A stretch of DNA of 64,000 nt, taken from assembly GCA_022494885.1 (NCBI GenBank), contig JAGVSM010003544.1, positions 276,638-340,637 of the forward strand, read 5' to 3'. Shown piece after piece: positions 19,811 through 33,418 of this stretch. The notes beneath the pieces are model-generated. The model had not been told where the DNA came from and made no database searches. It saw only the letters and a program-made list of their open reading frames with translations. How positions within the stretch are numbered: position 1 is the first letter of the stretch; each line of letters opens with the position of its first letter. The stretch comes from Micrasema longulum. Lineage: Eukaryota; Arthropoda; Insecta; Trichoptera; Brachycentridae. A program made the position numbers and the translations under genes.

Positions 19811-22415
19811 TTTTCGTTCGGAAAAAGTCAAATCTAAAGGGATTTTTAATTTTTTTTTTTCAATTCATTAAAAAATATAGCCCAAATTAGACACTTTGAG
19901 ATAATAAAACGAAAATCTTTTTTTTGCAGTTTAGATAGTATACGTAGGGACCGTCGGTTTATTCGTCTCTTTTACTCCCTTGTTAAAATATGAACCAAAA
20001 CTGTGGAAACGAATGGAGATTATGTATGGAAAAGTGACAAATTAATCGTCAATTGTGTGGTTTTCAACCTGTGTAATTTTATTCTTATTTCTTGAAGTAT
20101 ATTATGTATACAGAACCTGCCAAACATTCCTCACATGACGGTATCACAATCTCTCTTAACACAGAAATTACTTATAATATTCTTATTACTTAAATTTTAC
20201 TACTCTAATGCCATTCATATAAGTTTTACTTCAATTAAAAAATATATTCAATTCTCAATATACTAGGTGAATTTTGTTTATTTTTTTTATCCAAACCTAA
20301 GGGATGGTGAAAGTTTGCACTAATGTTAACTAATTGTAAATAGCTTTATCTTTCAATAGACGTCTGTGAAAATTTCAGCCATTTTTGTAAACGTAATTTC
20401 AAGTTACAGCAGTGAGAAGCAACCGACCTTTGTGTTTTTTAAAAATAGAACGATCCGAGTTTCGTGTTTTCATTAAACATTATTAATAACCAGTTATCGA
20501 GCCAAGCTAGATTAGTATTATCCGGACTCTCCGCCGTCACGTCGATGAATATGATTCAATACTTCAATAGTAGTTTTCTGACTCTCGTCGGGGCCGTACG
20601 AGCGCCGATGACATCAAATATTAGTTAGCATATACAGTAACATTAACTAACTAAAGGAAATAAATAAACAAATATTATTGAAGATGCTCAGTCTATACTG
20701 AATACAGAACAAGTACAATAGTAACTGCTCGATAATATGACTAAACGTAAAATAAATGCAAATATGCGGCAAAGTAGTAACATAAAATTGTAGCAGGCCT
20801 CGTACTCGGCACTTGTCCCAAACGTGTCGTAAATAAATAGCCGGTTATAATATTGTACTGATATATCCACGGAGTAAGTAAACCCTTCGCAACAATTTAC
20901 TCGAGTAATAAACACATCTTATCGCACACCAAATAGTTCCACATTCTGAATTCTGACTGAATCATTATCACCCGGCGGCGGAGCCCGGCGCCCGCGCCCG
21001 GAGCCCGGGGGAGAAGTGGAAATGTACAAATACAACCCGAAGGAAATTATAGACAACTCCAATATACTCGGATGTTATACAACTTCATTAAAAGTGTATT
21101 TCTGTGCCCGTATTACAACGGAGAGATTCTCGTACCTAACCGTTAGTTATCTTCTGTGTAAACAATATACAAACATAAAAATAAACACTTTCGTAACTTC
21201 AATACTAGGTACCTAATAAAATATATTTGAATTGAATACTTCATAAACATTACGAAAAAGTTTCCTACACTCACAACACTAGATTGAAAACAAAGGGTTC
21301 CCCAGCCGTTCCCCGAATTACACATTACTTCGGAGAACGAACATTAAATTTCGTTATTGCAATGTTGTCCTATAATCTACAGAAAACCATTACTAAAATG
21401 GAAGACCTTCAATCTGAAAAAAAGGACTGAAAATTATATACTGAATACTTTATAGAAGTATAGTTAAAAGATAAAAAAATATATATTATAATAAAGTGTG
21501 TGAAACAAACCTGTCCCGACAAATTGTGTCCCTCCGAAATTTTTTTAGACTCAGTGGTTAACTAATCCTAATATGTTTCTAAAAATAGCATATAAACGCA
21601 GTTCTGCGGGACTGAAACTGAAACATGTTCAATGACAAGTTGGCAAAAATGATGCTTTAAACTTTATAACAAACGAGCTGAATCCGGAAATGCTTCGCTA
21701 TTGCTAGATTTGAGTACATACTCGTATGAATATATTTATTAAATGAACACAATCGATAGTTTGATATCAATTATTGTATTTAGTTCAAATTACATATGTC
21801 ATCATCATTCCCTTTCCGAACCTAATGATGCATGGCATGCGCGGTCCGGTCCGTCCATAGATTGGATGGAACCGAAACTACCTTAAAAAATTGACTTCTG
21901 AACAATCAGTAACTATTTTAATAAAGGTAATAGAATCAGTAATTAATCTTTTTAGTAACTACACCAAAAACAATTAATTTTGGGTAATCGCAGCAATCTG
22001 AGATGTGTTCGACGTTCATTCATTAATAACTTCTAAGCAATTGTGACAAGCCCTCGCACAACCAACAGAAGTAAAATCTACTGCGCCCCGACTAATTCTG
22101 AAGTAAGGAACTGCGTAAGTCGGTCAATCCATATTTATTTCTCATTATCAATATAGTTACAATTGTCACAATTGACTGTTTAAAAACAAATTTTGCACTT
22201 AAATCGGTTGACACGATGGTACTTTAATATAAAACTATAAAATAAAACTAATTCAAATAAAATAAACTAAAAATCATGGCATAAATTACTTTTTAGTTTA
22301 TTTTAAAGCACTTAATTCTATGTACTGTGTAAGTAGAAGGCACATATTGTACCTATGCACCTAGTACCAAGTGACTGCTTCCCTAATCGAAAACATTGCA
22401 GCACGCCCCAGATAC
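19811..22415. other. Spacer with GC-rich patches
   Basis: No element recognised. 20,420-20,640 is GC-richer and apparently single copy. 20,971-21,012 is an almost pure G+C run built from CCCGGCG/GAGCCCGG pieces in an otherwise AT-rich setting. Confidence 0.5.
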
Positions 22416-22418
22416 AAA

Positions 22419-22648
22419 GAGCACTGGATTAGGACACTGATCGTAGCATATCTCGATTAATTTTGTTACATGAAGGTACGGTCATCAGGCTTACGCATTA
22501 GGTACTAGTCCAGGGGCTGTGAAATAAACCTTTATGTCGTGTGTAAACACCGTTTTCAAATAAATATTTCTTATCAACCATGCCGAAAATCAAACCCGAG
22601 ACCTCTTGCATGGTAGACGAACGCGCTGATCATGACACCCAGAGGCTG
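22419..22648 (-). repeat. SINE-A copy
   Basis: Reverse-strand head (GGTTTGATTTTCGGCATGG region; A-box side near 22,640) and body (TTGTTACATGAAGGTA on the plus strand). The purine-rich tail is missing or diverged at the low-coordinate end. Confidence 0.8.
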
Positions 22649-25285
22649 AAAAAATTATATATGTACATATACATTATAGTTTTTCGGATTACGTTAATTG
22701 TGAGCATATGCGGTGACAGGGAATTTTGATAAATGGGTATTTGTACATTGTTTTCCTGTCACTATCTTGAGGATGCCTCCCTGATGCTATGCAAAAACAA
22801 CTGCATTTTGGACCTATTATGCCTAAATAAAATATACTCAATTGACGTTTCGCTGTCCCATTTTTTGCACCTCAAAACTGAACAGATTCTGTTATTTCTT
22901 TGAAAACAGAGTAGAGTAAATTTTCAGTATCGGCATGTTTTGTGTTTTTAAAAGTAGTTATTTAATTTGTATACCCGAAGACTGCAGGTAAAACTTTGGT
23001 TTTTTATTGGATTTTAGATGGTTCAATAAACTATTTATCAATAAAACAAAACTATTGAGACACTCTGATGGTTAATATTCACAGTATCATAATCCAGGGA
23101 GAAAATACGAGAACGCATTTGTATGGAAAAAAAGTCGGATCACGTTTCCTGTTGAGATTAACATGTATACTTACAAAACTTCACTTCATAATGCATTAAT
23201 GTAACCATAGAAACAGGTTTGATGTTCTTAAATAAAACCATCGACCTATTAATTTACGTATACGCACCCGGAACTCTCTCAAGTTATGACATTTAACCCA
23301 TGTCCAAACGCTGTGCTGCTCTATGCGTATTTAGTCGTTCGTTAACCGCCTGCCGAGTTCTGACGTGAACTTGAAATTTAAATTCATAATTCGAATTTAT
23401 AATAATTCTTAATTCGAAACCGAAACATTTGGTTGTTCCATGAAAGCGTGTAAAAACCGTTCGGATAAACGTAAAAAAGATGGTGTAATTTTTCATTGGA
23501 AAGTAGGACCTAGGTATTTATTTATGATTGAATTCTAAAACTTAAAATAATTCATTTTTAAATATTGAATTTAAGTAGGTACCCTGGTCCTTGTTTATGG
23601 TAAAGTTCTAAAATTGAAAATAATTTATTTTCAAATACAGAATTGTTTATGCATATGTAAAACTTTGATTTTCTCACTAACAGAAAGGCACTTCATTTAG
23701 CAATTCGATTTTCTAAAATGTATTTAATGTCAGTTAATATTATTTTAGTATGACAAAAAGTCAGTTAAAAGAAATAAATGGGTAGAAATTAAAAGGAATT
23801 TGATATGGAGACTTAAAAAAACTAATGCCGTCTGCGAAATTTGAAAAAAAAAATCATAGGAAAATAAAAACATCTTTGCAATTATGTTGAATATACATTT
23901 CCGTCGAATGCAGCCCCGTTAACGACAAAAAAAACATTTACGCTTTTTACTTTTTTTCTAAAACCGCATGTTAATCGGTCCAGAAGTGGTTATTCAGTCT
24001 TTTTAATATATATGTAGAAGATAGATTTGTTCATTTTCCTACAGAAAATTAAATTCAACTTTATAGACAATTGAAACTCCATTAACTTCCTATTGTAATT
24101 GAGGGCTGGTAATCAATAATACATATCGACGCCGGAAAGAAAAAAAGTAACCAATTGACATTGTAACGAATTTAATTCACCAGGTAGGTACTGTGTGTTA
24201 ATTTGCCAGTTATTTGGCCCACACATTGTAAAGTTTCCGCACCTGTCGAAGGAATTAGAATAGGCAAAACAACGTGCCGGCTTTCCTTCTGCCGTCAAAT
24301 ATATTGCTCGGAACGCTGATGTAAAGTATAAAAAAATGTGATTCAAAACTTGGGCAAGACGTGATTTATAGCGTGAGTCTATTGTATTCATTTATTTGAC
24401 AATCACTCTTTTACTCCAGGACTAGAATTTTCTAATGCGAGGTAATAATATTTTCACCGCTTTCCCGTCAGTCTAAGGCAGACAAGCTCATCACCCGCCT
24501 CATTTGATCGATTTACCACAAATATGTATATGTAATTAATGAGAGCGCATCCCCGTAATATTTATCAAATAAAATCATCTTGTATTAGACAGTAACGAAA
24601 TTTATCAGGAGATAAAAAATGCCGTCGTTTTGAGGTTAAGCTTCGCGCGTTAACAATTGTCCGCGCGTGTCACAGTCCCATCATTGCGAGAACATAATGG
24701 TAAACAATGCCTGAAGCGACAATCCAAGGATCCAAACGAGGATTATCAACTTTGAATCCATTCAGGATGCAGTATGACCTACACGAATTCATTTGATGGA
24801 CGAATCTCCACAAATTCTCGACGCTACGAACTTTTTTACTTTCACCGTTTTGCCATTTGCCAGAAAGTAAATATAATCGTACGATTTGAGTAATTTTTAA
24901 TTAAATTTATTTTACACATGATTCTTAATTTTAATTTAACTCCGTTCAGACAACCTACTTCAGTGTTAATGGAATTTAGATATTTTTAAAAATAATATTC
25001 ATTATTTTTTTATAACTAAAACAGAAGTCAAAGTTTTCATTATTTATTCGAGGAAGTATATTTTTATGATAATGAAAATATTAGGTTGTGCAATTTAATA
25101 ATATGCTTTGATGTTGATTTCTCTTTTTTTTGAAGATCATTTACTATTTTATTTTGAAGTTTTTTTTTTTGCATAGAGTCTTTATTCAATAAAATATACA
25201 TATTTTTACAATATTCATACATTATAAAGAAAACAAAGTATTAAAATATATTTTGTCCCGATAAACTATTTAATTATAATATTTT
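22649..25285. other. Spacer
   Basis: No gene or element recognised. 24,600-24,830 is somewhat GC-richer. The remainder is AT-rich with homopolymer runs. Confidence 0.45.
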
Positions 25286-25299
25286 TAATTGAATCGGAA

Positions 25300-25850
25300 T
25301 CCTTCGTAACACTTCATTATAAATTATTATGAAAATAAAATTTTATTATTAGTGTTACACAATTTTATTCTTTAACAAGAATGCCACTATAGTTTCGGGA
25401 CCTCACTCACCACCACCCTCTTAGACCCGCGTCTGTTAACACTCTATTAGCCGAGCAATGTCTTCCTACACAATAAATCTTAGATTTAATTATTGTAACT
25501 TCCACTTATGTGCTAAATTTTTAGAAATTAATTCTAATTAATGTCCTGTCCCTCATTGATTATGTTTTCATATCTGTACTATAGATAACTATCCATTCAT
25601 ATGGTAACACCTTAGATAAAGGGAAAAAAACCCCCCTGCTCTAAGTTTCACTGATTCATTTGTTTGTTTTTTGTTTAAATTCTAAGACATTGTGAACAAT
25701 ATTCTGTGTTTACCATATTAGTTTTATATCACCAGTCAATAGGAGGAGTGCTCTCCCGAAACTAAAGGAGTATTCTTGTAAAATAATAAAATTGTGTAAC
25801 ACTAAAAACAAAGTTTTATTTTCATACTAATTTATTCAATAATAGTTTGT
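25300..25850. mobile_element. Fold-back MITE
   Basis: Left arm about 25,313-25,401 and right arm about 25,753-25,845 are imperfect reverse complements (for example GTGTTACACAATTTTATTCT against AATAAAATTGTGTAACAC; TTTCGGGA against TCCCGAAA). The spacer of about 350 bp has no coding motif. Superfamily unknown. Confidence 0.75.
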
Positions 25851-25865
25851 CATCGGGAGTTCAGA

Positions 25866-26385
25866 CATTAGTTTTAATTAATAATCAAATAAAAAGAGTA
25901 CAGACATAATACTGTCTACAAATAAAATAATAAACATAAAAAATAGTTGAAAGAAGTATATTTTTTTTTTAAAGTAAGAAAATATAGTAAAATAATACAA
26001 TTAAAATTAAAGAATAGCAATTTACTTGAATATATTTTAAATAAAGGAAAAAAAATTAACACATATTTAAATAGTGAGTGCTCATAAATGTAATCAAAAC
26101 AAGATAAAAAATAAAACAAAATAAATCGAAAATTTTAATTCATTTCTACAGAAAAAATAAAAAGAAAACTAAAAGTAGGTACCCATTAAAATTAAGATCT
26201 AAAAAATGTAAATAAAATAAGAAAGAAATAAAAGAAAAGGTTAACCTAAAAAAATAACAAAAATGTATTCAATGAGAGATAAAAAAAAAAATTACATAAA
26301 TAATAAATCAATATAGGAACGTTCTGTCTACTAACCACTACGTAATAAAAACATAATTTTATTTTTACTATGTCATGTTTTCATG
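25866..26385. other. Very A-rich sequence next to a LINE
   Basis: Lies at the 3' side of the following reverse-strand LINE and may be its 3' UTR. No coding motif. Confidence 0.4.
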
Positions 26386-26389
26386 TCAA

Positions 26390-27180
26390 GTGGCAACATA
26401 TTAAATATTTTTGGAACAATATAATCCAACGTACGTCGTCCATATTTATTTTTAAATTTTGGTACAACTAGGCCATCAACAGATGTTAATCTTGTTAGAT
26501 AGTTGTTTTCTAGTTTATTTTTATCTGTCGAGCAGAATATCTATTGGATAATAATTTTGCTCCATAAAATACCCTAAACTGGTAAAACATTTAATTTACT
26601 ATTCATTAATGGAGTATTATTATTAATTGGGTGCAATCAATTTGACAAGTGCATTTTGAACATTTTGTACATATTTAATGTTTGTTGCACAAGAATGTCC
26701 CCAAGCGGTGATCCCGTATCTTATTATGGATTCTCCTAGACAAATAGACTAATCTAAGTGTGGAGAGAGGAACTAAAAACTTTAATTTGTGTAGTTGACT
26801 AACTGCGGATCTTAACCGTTTGCATGTTTTCATAACATAAATATTCCACTTAAAAAAGCAATCAATAGTCAAACCTAAATAAACATATTCGTCCACAATG
26901 TCTAATTTATCGCATAAGAAAACTCTATCAAAGGTAGAGTTATGAAGGCATTCAAAATTATGAGTTTTTACAATAGGTATCATATTTATTTCGGCGTGTG
27001 GCGATCTAACATGCATTAATTGATTTTTTTGGCATTTATTAAAAGGCCCGCATCATGCCACTAAATTTCTAAGATATTAAAGTCATCCTGCAACATTTCA
27101 GTACATTCATTGATATCACTATGCGAAACAACTAGAGCAGTATCGTCTGCATACACAAAGTGTTTAACATGTGTAAAAAT
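26390..27180 (-). pseudogene. YADD-type non-LTR retrotransposon, RT core to C-terminus
   Basis: From high coordinate down: HVKHFVYADDTALVVSHSDI (catalytic YADD near 27,150), MLQDDFNILEI, an in-frame stop, HDAGLLINAKKI, FDRVFLCDKLDIVDEYVYLG (the usual YLG block), CKRLRSAVSQLHKLKFLVPL, and a tail with NIKYVQNVQNALVK. The YADD and YLGL-like sequence differ from the FADD LINEs at 5.9, 33.1 and 41.6 kb, so this is a separate family. 5'-truncated just before YADD, with several stops. Confidence 0.75.
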
Positions 27181-27328
27181 ATTTTTGATCAATAAAACAT
27201 ATATTGCTACTATAAATAATTCTGACTATAAATATCTCTACGAAATGATATTTATTCCATCTTAACCCTAGTTTATATTATACTCAAGAAAGTGTTTTTC
27301 TAGATTTTTTAGATAATGCCTCAGAAAC

Positions 27329-27428
27329 TATTATTTATTTATTAACGGACTTAGTCCATTCAAAAAATAGCAAACACAAATCATTATAATATATACAGGC
27401 ACAATTGAAATAAAATATAAATAAAGAA
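27329..27428 (-). repeat. LINE-type 3' tail fragment
   Basis: Starts on the plus strand with ATTTATTTATTAACGGACTT, i.e. a reverse-strand AATAAATAAAT tail. No coding part is attached. Confidence 0.45.
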
Positions 27429-27429
27429 A

Positions 27430-28686
27430 ATTGAAGCTTGAACAAAAAATAAATGGACCAGCCATGAGTACAGTTTCATCAATTTTACGTGGACGTTTTA
27501 GAAAAAGAAATTGTGAGACTAAGCTTATTTAAACATGTTTTGTGTTATTATAGATATCTGGACAACATTTTTAAAATTTTAAATAATTCAAAATGCGTTT
27601 AAGATATCTTTTTTAATCAAATAAACTCATTAGATAAATCTATTAGAATTAGGCGAAAATAAAATTACCTTTTTAGATATAACAATAAAAATAATTAACG
27701 GTAAATTAGATCTCAGTATACTTAGAAAGCCTACATTCAGCGATAACATAATCCATAATTTTTCATGTCATCATATTTCTCACGAAATGTCCACATTTCA
27801 TTCGTTAATTCATAAATTATTAAATGTACCAATGTCAGCAAAAAAAAATTAAAAAGAACTTAATTTTACTAAAACATTAGTACGCAACAATGACTACAAA
27901 GAATCCCTTGTTAATAATTTAATACGTAAAAACAAAAAAAAAACACAATGTCTCAATTACATCTATCGACAATAATAAGAATAAAAAGTGGGTAAAGTGA
28001 AATTATATTGGAAATACTAGCAATGAAATAAAACAACTGTTACAAAAAATAATATTTTGGTTTCGTTTTACAGTAAAAAATCTTTGGGCCAAACATTAAT
28101 TAACAGTAAAGATCAGGTCAAGAAATTGAAAAAAGGCAGAATATATGAATTAACATGTACTTGTCCTGGTTCATATATTGGACGAAGCGGGAAAGCAATT
28201 AAATATAGACTGAAAGGACATTCAGATTCACATAGATTAAATAACGATTTATCAAACTATGTATCCAATTTAAATGAGTAAAAACATTATTTTGACGAAT
28301 CAAAAAACATAAAAAAAATTAATTTAGGACATTAAGGACAAAAGTTAGATAGAAATTTAAGAAATAAATAGGATAAAAAATAATAATGATAGAATTTTAA
28401 TAAATCAACAGATAGGATTCAAAAACTCTTATAAGTCTCCTTAGTTGGACCCTGTACACTTTACTTTGAAATAAAACAATAAATGTTTATCATAAAATAG
28501 AATTCTCTCTTAAAGTACACCGCCAACACATGTTTCAATAATTGTCCCACTCTGTTCCATTGAAATATTTCGTATTGTTTATTGTTAAACTTATTTTTTA
28601 AATGTACCCAAACTTAAGATAATACTTAGTTTTATATAAATTATCATTTCACTGTATAATATTCACCAGTCTGAAGATGCCCATTA
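27430..28686 (+). pseudogene. Penelope-like element: RT C-terminal half plus GIY-YIG
   Basis: Begins EQKINGPAMSTVSSILRGRF (the RT block usually written GVAMGSPLSP), then RYLDNIFKILNN (the YVDD block with the key Asp pair changed to DN), then ENKITFLDITIKIINGKL, LSILRKPTFSDNIIHNFSCH and HEMSTFHSLIHKLLNVPM, which is very typical Penelope RT thumb sequence. The endonuclease follows: LGQTLINSKDQVKKLKKG, YELTCTC, SYIGRSGKAIKYRLKGH. After GPCTL, the 3' region matches the 12.3-kb copy up to TCTGAAGATGCCCATTA, where it breaks off inside the hammerhead-like motif. In-frame stops and small shifts are present. Confidence 0.85.
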
Positions 28687-30610
28687 TAGTTTTCTTATTT
28701 ATTTTTATTCTTATTTTATCTTACCTTCCAGCTACACCAAATTCGTGTTATATTTATTTCATGTTCTCCCATACTATAATCTTCTCCTGCTGGGATTGGA
28801 TGAACATTTGTTTTATTTACGGTCCCCCTTTTCTGGGATTTCTTGAATATATATTCTTTATAGTCCGCCAGAAGACCACTTTTCAATTGTGTGGGACCAA
28901 TTTTGTATATATGGGTTATGATTGGAAAGGAAGATATTATATGGTTGATGCCTGCCCAGCTAACAATTTATACCATGTAGGTGATCCTATGAGCATCTAC
29001 ATGCGTAAGGAGGGCTAGCACTCTTTGTGTTACAACATGCAGCGTGTTTGCGGAAGAGCCTATTTTTAATGAAGAATCTCGGATTTATTTTTTTTATTTA
29101 AATTGTGTTGGAATTTACTAAAATAATAAGCATGTGAAAAACTTTTATATTAATAAAAACACATTCTAATTCAAATTGGATTTTCTTTAAAAATCCTACA
29201 CGTCGCTTGATATTTTTTTGTTTTCCAGCATTGATATAATAGATCTTAATCTTTGTTCGTGTAAACATTATTTTTAATGATTTAAATTTTTGAAAAAAAG
29301 TGTTTTAAATGCTGGAGACAGGCTATGGTCCCTCGGTTGTTTCCAAGATTTACGGAGCAAAGGTTATTTCTCTAACAAATAACTTATAAACTTCAAGTTA
29401 CTCAGAAATATTAAAATTCTGTTTATCGGTCATTATATCGAAACTAAAAGGCTATTTATTTTAAGCAAAATTTTGCAAACTTTACAGGAGAGCTATTTAA
29501 AAATTTAAAAAAATATATATCTCATAAATTATACCTCCATTTAGAACATCGCCTATAGACGGGGTAAATCATATTTTAATGTGCATTCGCCTATTTATTG
29601 AAAATATTTTACTAGTCCCGTGTCGTTGAATATAGTAGTCATTAGTCGTTAGTTCTGTCGTTATTAAAACTGCGATGTCGCTTAAAGTAAATAGCCTTTC
29701 TAGCGTCGATATGACTAATTATGGTTTCCAGGAACCTCTTCCCAGAATGATCTTGATGGTCTGAATTATTAAAGTTGTAAATGAAATAACTTTACTTATC
29801 AATAAAAATATATATGCATATACATATATTCCATGAATCTTTTACATAATTGTAAAATCAAGCTCGATCCTATAATGTTTTTAAATTATATGTATTTGTC
29901 TTTGCTTTTTCTTAAGTTGTTTCTTCTTTAATTTTATGTAAGGGTCTATAATTGTCATTTTTGTTATAATATGTGTTAAAAAATGAAAAAAAAAAGGAAA
30001 TGGCTCCAAAATAATTCATGTAATTAAAAGCCAAATTTCTGTTATAAAAGTATAACCCATGCACACGGCAGGAACGGACGATTATTGCCTATGTAAACAA
30101 TAAATGTTTTCACTTCGTATGATATTCATTCGCAGTTCGCTGTCAAACAAATAAGCAAACGAGACGGTGGCGGTGGAATAAATTAGCCACTAAAGCAGCT
30201 CGTTAATTGTGAATCGGCGTGCGTAAATATGGTACTTTTAAGCGGACAATGTGTACATTGTACGGCACTGACATTACACGCACATATATAGATACAGCCC
30301 GTCTGGCATATGGGTATGTACGGTGATGCAGCATCCAAACAATGGAAAACATCGCTGCGCCACGAGGCGAGCGCGGGAAGGGGCAGCGGCCGCGGCATGA
30401 ATAACTTCATATTTCTGAAAGTTCGCATGAAAAGTTATGCTCCCTCGTTGATATACGAGTATCACTAGCTGTTGGCCATTATAAATTAATGCAGTCTGCT
30501 CCGCGTGTTTTATATATTTATATTACAAGTGCCTACCCGGGTAGCTAACTGGAAATTATTTTCTGTGGGTATATTTTATTTTACTTTTAAAGTACTATTC
30601 GAACACTTTA
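28687..30610. other. Spacer with a GC-richer patch
   Basis: 28,677-29,018 is open for 113 codons, but the product is mainly hydrophobic with no known domain. I do not call it. 30,060-30,490 is GC-richer (GCGGCCGCGGC near 30,390) and apparently single copy. Confidence 0.45.
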
Positions 30611-30615
30611 TCATT

Positions 30616-31470
30616 CGTCATTCTCTTTACGCACCTAGTGGTGTATAGGACGCTGCAGCGGTACATCGATCGCGGCGTATCTTGATCATTTTTGTTGCAT
30701 GAAGGTAAGATGATCATATTTATTGTGTATGCAGGTAATTGGTAAAATTTTATATTCGAGATATCGAAAGTAAAATTACTTTATTGAATTTAATTTTATA
30801 TTTATTTTTAAATTAAACAGAGTGTAAAATGTAACGTGTTTAGTCTCGTTTCTTCATCTTTGATGGTGGATGGGAGATGATTCCACAGTCGAACCGCATG
30901 CACACTATTTGAGTTAGAGAAGAAAGAGGAATTGTGTATGGGTATTAAGATAGTGCTTTGAGAATCAGAACGAAGAGGTAAACCATGAACTGATAAGCGT
31001 TGAAATTTTCACGCAGGCATATAGGAGCGTTGGGACTGTGAATTACATTGAACATAAGTGAGAGGGAGTGATAGTCTCTCCGCTGTCTAATTTTGAGCCA
31101 TTTCAGTTGCCCACGATAATCAGAAATGTGGTCATATTTCCAAAGACAAAAAATATATCTTATGCATGTATTCTGAAGTCGTTCAAGTTTATCGAGTCGC
31201 TCACATCTTAAATCAGCTATGGAAACATCACCGTAATCAAGAATGGGTAAAAGTAATGCTTGTACCAGAGTGCATTTAGTACTAACGCGTAGGAATTTTT
31301 GCAACCTTCATATTCAGATACGATTATCAGTCTTACGCTTCAAGTGCCAGTAAAGCGTACTGTAAAATATTTTTGTGTAAAATCACATTTTAAAATAAAT
31401 ATTTCATGTCACCATGTCGGGGATCGAACCCGAGACCTCTTGCGTCGTAGGACCTAACACCTAGCTTCTG
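30616..31470 (-). repeat. SINE-A copy split by a LINE
   Basis: The 3' part of the SINE is at 30,616-30,716 and its 5' part at 31,322-31,470. The two rejoin seamlessly in other copies. GATGATCA (30,709-30,716) and GATTATCA (31,322-31,329) flank the insert as a probable 8-bp target-site duplication with one change. The head end near 31,460 has diverged. Confidence 0.85.
30717..31321 (-). pseudogene. CR1/Jockey-like LINE end inside SINE-A
   Basis: Reverse strand: VQALLLPILDYGDVSIADLR, LDKLERLQNTCIRYIFCLWK, YDHISDYRGQLKWLKIRQRR, SLSLMFNVIHSPNAPI, then (shifted frame) HNSSFFSNSN and VHAVRLWNHLPSTIKDEE. This is the post-RT region of a LINE, 5'-truncated. It is very similar at DNA level to 47,262-47,400 and more distantly related to 59,605-60,030. 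The 3' end is CTGCATACACAATAAATA, also found (reverse strand) at 58,085-58,140. Confidence 0.8.
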
Positions 31471-32029
31471 AAATATTTTAAAGAAAATCTGTCACAATTC
31501 AGTTAGTTTTATTGTTGATCGTATTTTTAGAGTCGATCGAGATATACTTTACTTATATTTTTATAGGTAGTATTAGCGCGTAGCCGTATTCACGGTCGGT
31601 TGTCCGAAGACCGCAATCATTATGTATAATGAATTAAATGAACATTTCCAGTCAGTCGGTAGTAATACCTACCTAATGTTCTGACAGCAAAAAGTAAGAT
31701 CAGGGAACAAAATGCGGTCACCGGGACTGAGGAAGAGAGGTGTGCCGCTGTCGGAAGGGGAGAGGGGCGGAAAGAGGAACAAAGACGGAAGATAAGGAAC
31801 ACAGCAGATTAATCACGTTTTAAATGAAAACATTTCCCAGTTCGTGCTTCCCGTTCGCGATCTCGTGACTTCTTCCATAATGGTATCGGTAAAAATACTT
31901 TCTAAATGTTCTTTATTGTCCTCGAATTTTGATAACAGCGACTTTTTTTAACCGAACATTAATCGAACTGAGGTACTTACCTCAATTTTGTAAATGTAAA
32001 AAGATATCTATTCAAAAATGTTTGTAGAC
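31471..32029. other. Spacer
   Basis: Nothing recognised. Confidence 0.45.
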
Positions 32030-32200
32030 AGGCTGGATTTTGTGAACGTTACGCAGTGGCCACTTAAACCAGTCAATGACAGGTCGTAAGTTCTGTAAAT
32101 GCCTAAACTTCCATGTTTCCCCTTCAAAAATGCTTTCCCTCGTAGGATTTCCCTCATTGTGGTGATCCTGCCCCAGTTGGAGGTAGACAGAAAAAATGAG
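32030..32200 (+). repeat. Repeat D copy (unclassified)
   Basis: GTGAACGTTACGCAGTGGCC, ACTTAAACCAGTCAATGACA, GGTCGTAAG and then TAAACTTCCATGTTTCC. The same order is found at 49,080-49,240 (reverse), 62,401-62,465, 63,176-63,240 and 63,958-64,000. No coding or tRNA-like head seen. Confidence 0.65.
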
Positions 32201-33076
32201 GTTGGCATTAAAATTATATGGCGAATAAACATACGAAACTGTTATAGAACACGAGAGTACTGGCGATTATGAGTTGAACTGGTAGCACTTGGACTAAATA
32301 CTAGAACTGAATGACTGCGTTGAGTTGACTCGGTTTGGGCTGATTCTTTAGGCTTCCTGACGTCACCACGCCCTGTGATCTCTTCACAGGCCGCGTTCCT
32401 TCGTTCTTCATGTCTTTATGGTGGAACGAAGTTAATGTACCGAAGGACGTTGCTCTTCTGTAGACTAACTAAATATTTTGATGATTTGCTTCATCAGTCA
32501 TTACTCGACATTTCAGGAGAAATGATTTAGCACGTGTGTGTGTCATCGATGACTCATGACCCTCACACCTTTTCGGATGCAATAAATTTAGGTCAGTATT
32601 CGACCTTTCACTGACGAAATTGCATTACTGAAATAATTGTTTTTTTTACACATATATTTTTGAAGAGCTTTTGCACCCGAATTCGTTTAAATACAGCTAT
32701 AGTAATATGCACTTAATATTCATATGGTATGATATTTTAACTAACGATATATTTATGTAAGTACTGATAGTTCAAATATGTTGAGTTATTATAATTATCA
32801 AATAATAATACGAGTACATAACGTGTTACTTTGTATGATATTACGTTCGCACCGCTGGAGAACAATGAATACTCGTACCAGCATAACAATATTATTACGT
32901 GTAAACAAAAGCTAAGAATATAAGGATGTTGATTTTCATTACATCTCCAATATTCAAGGGCCAACGCCCCTCGCTGAAGAAATAATATTATGTTTTTTCG
33001 GAATACCTTGTTATTTATATTAGTGAATATTAAATAGGCTAATGTGTGCAAAGTTTGTGAAACAATTTCTAAATCG
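32201..33076. other. Spacer
   Basis: 32,260-32,600 is GC-richer with TGACGTCA-like and CACGTG-like pieces. The rest is AT-rich. No gene. Confidence 0.4.
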
Positions 33077-33418
33077 TAAACCATAAAATCTTAATTAACA
33101 AATTAGAACGATCTGGAATTAAAGGTAGTTTGCTAAATTGGTTTAAAACATACTTGTTCGATAGAAACCTGTCAGTGAAAATAAATAATATATTATCATA
33201 TAAATTTAAATCAGTTAGTGGAGTACTTCAAGGCTTACATCTTGGTCCAGTGTTGTTTTTTTTTAATATTTATAAATGATATAATTGATATATTTGATAA
33301 TGTACATGGTTTCATATTTGCAGATGATATGAAAATGTTCAAAGAGATAAAAAACATTAACAATTGTAACATTTGGTCCTAAAATTTGTCCGAATTAAAC
33401 ATCTGATGCCAACAAAAT

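Noticed and set aside
28677..29018. 113-codon open frame with hydrophobic N-terminus
   Set aside because: Begins within PLE 3' sequence, no recognised domain, no splice or promoter context. Most likely a chance frame.
30183..30465. Two overlapping reverse frames of 63-81 codons
   Set aside because: No domain. GC-richer composition gives few stops.
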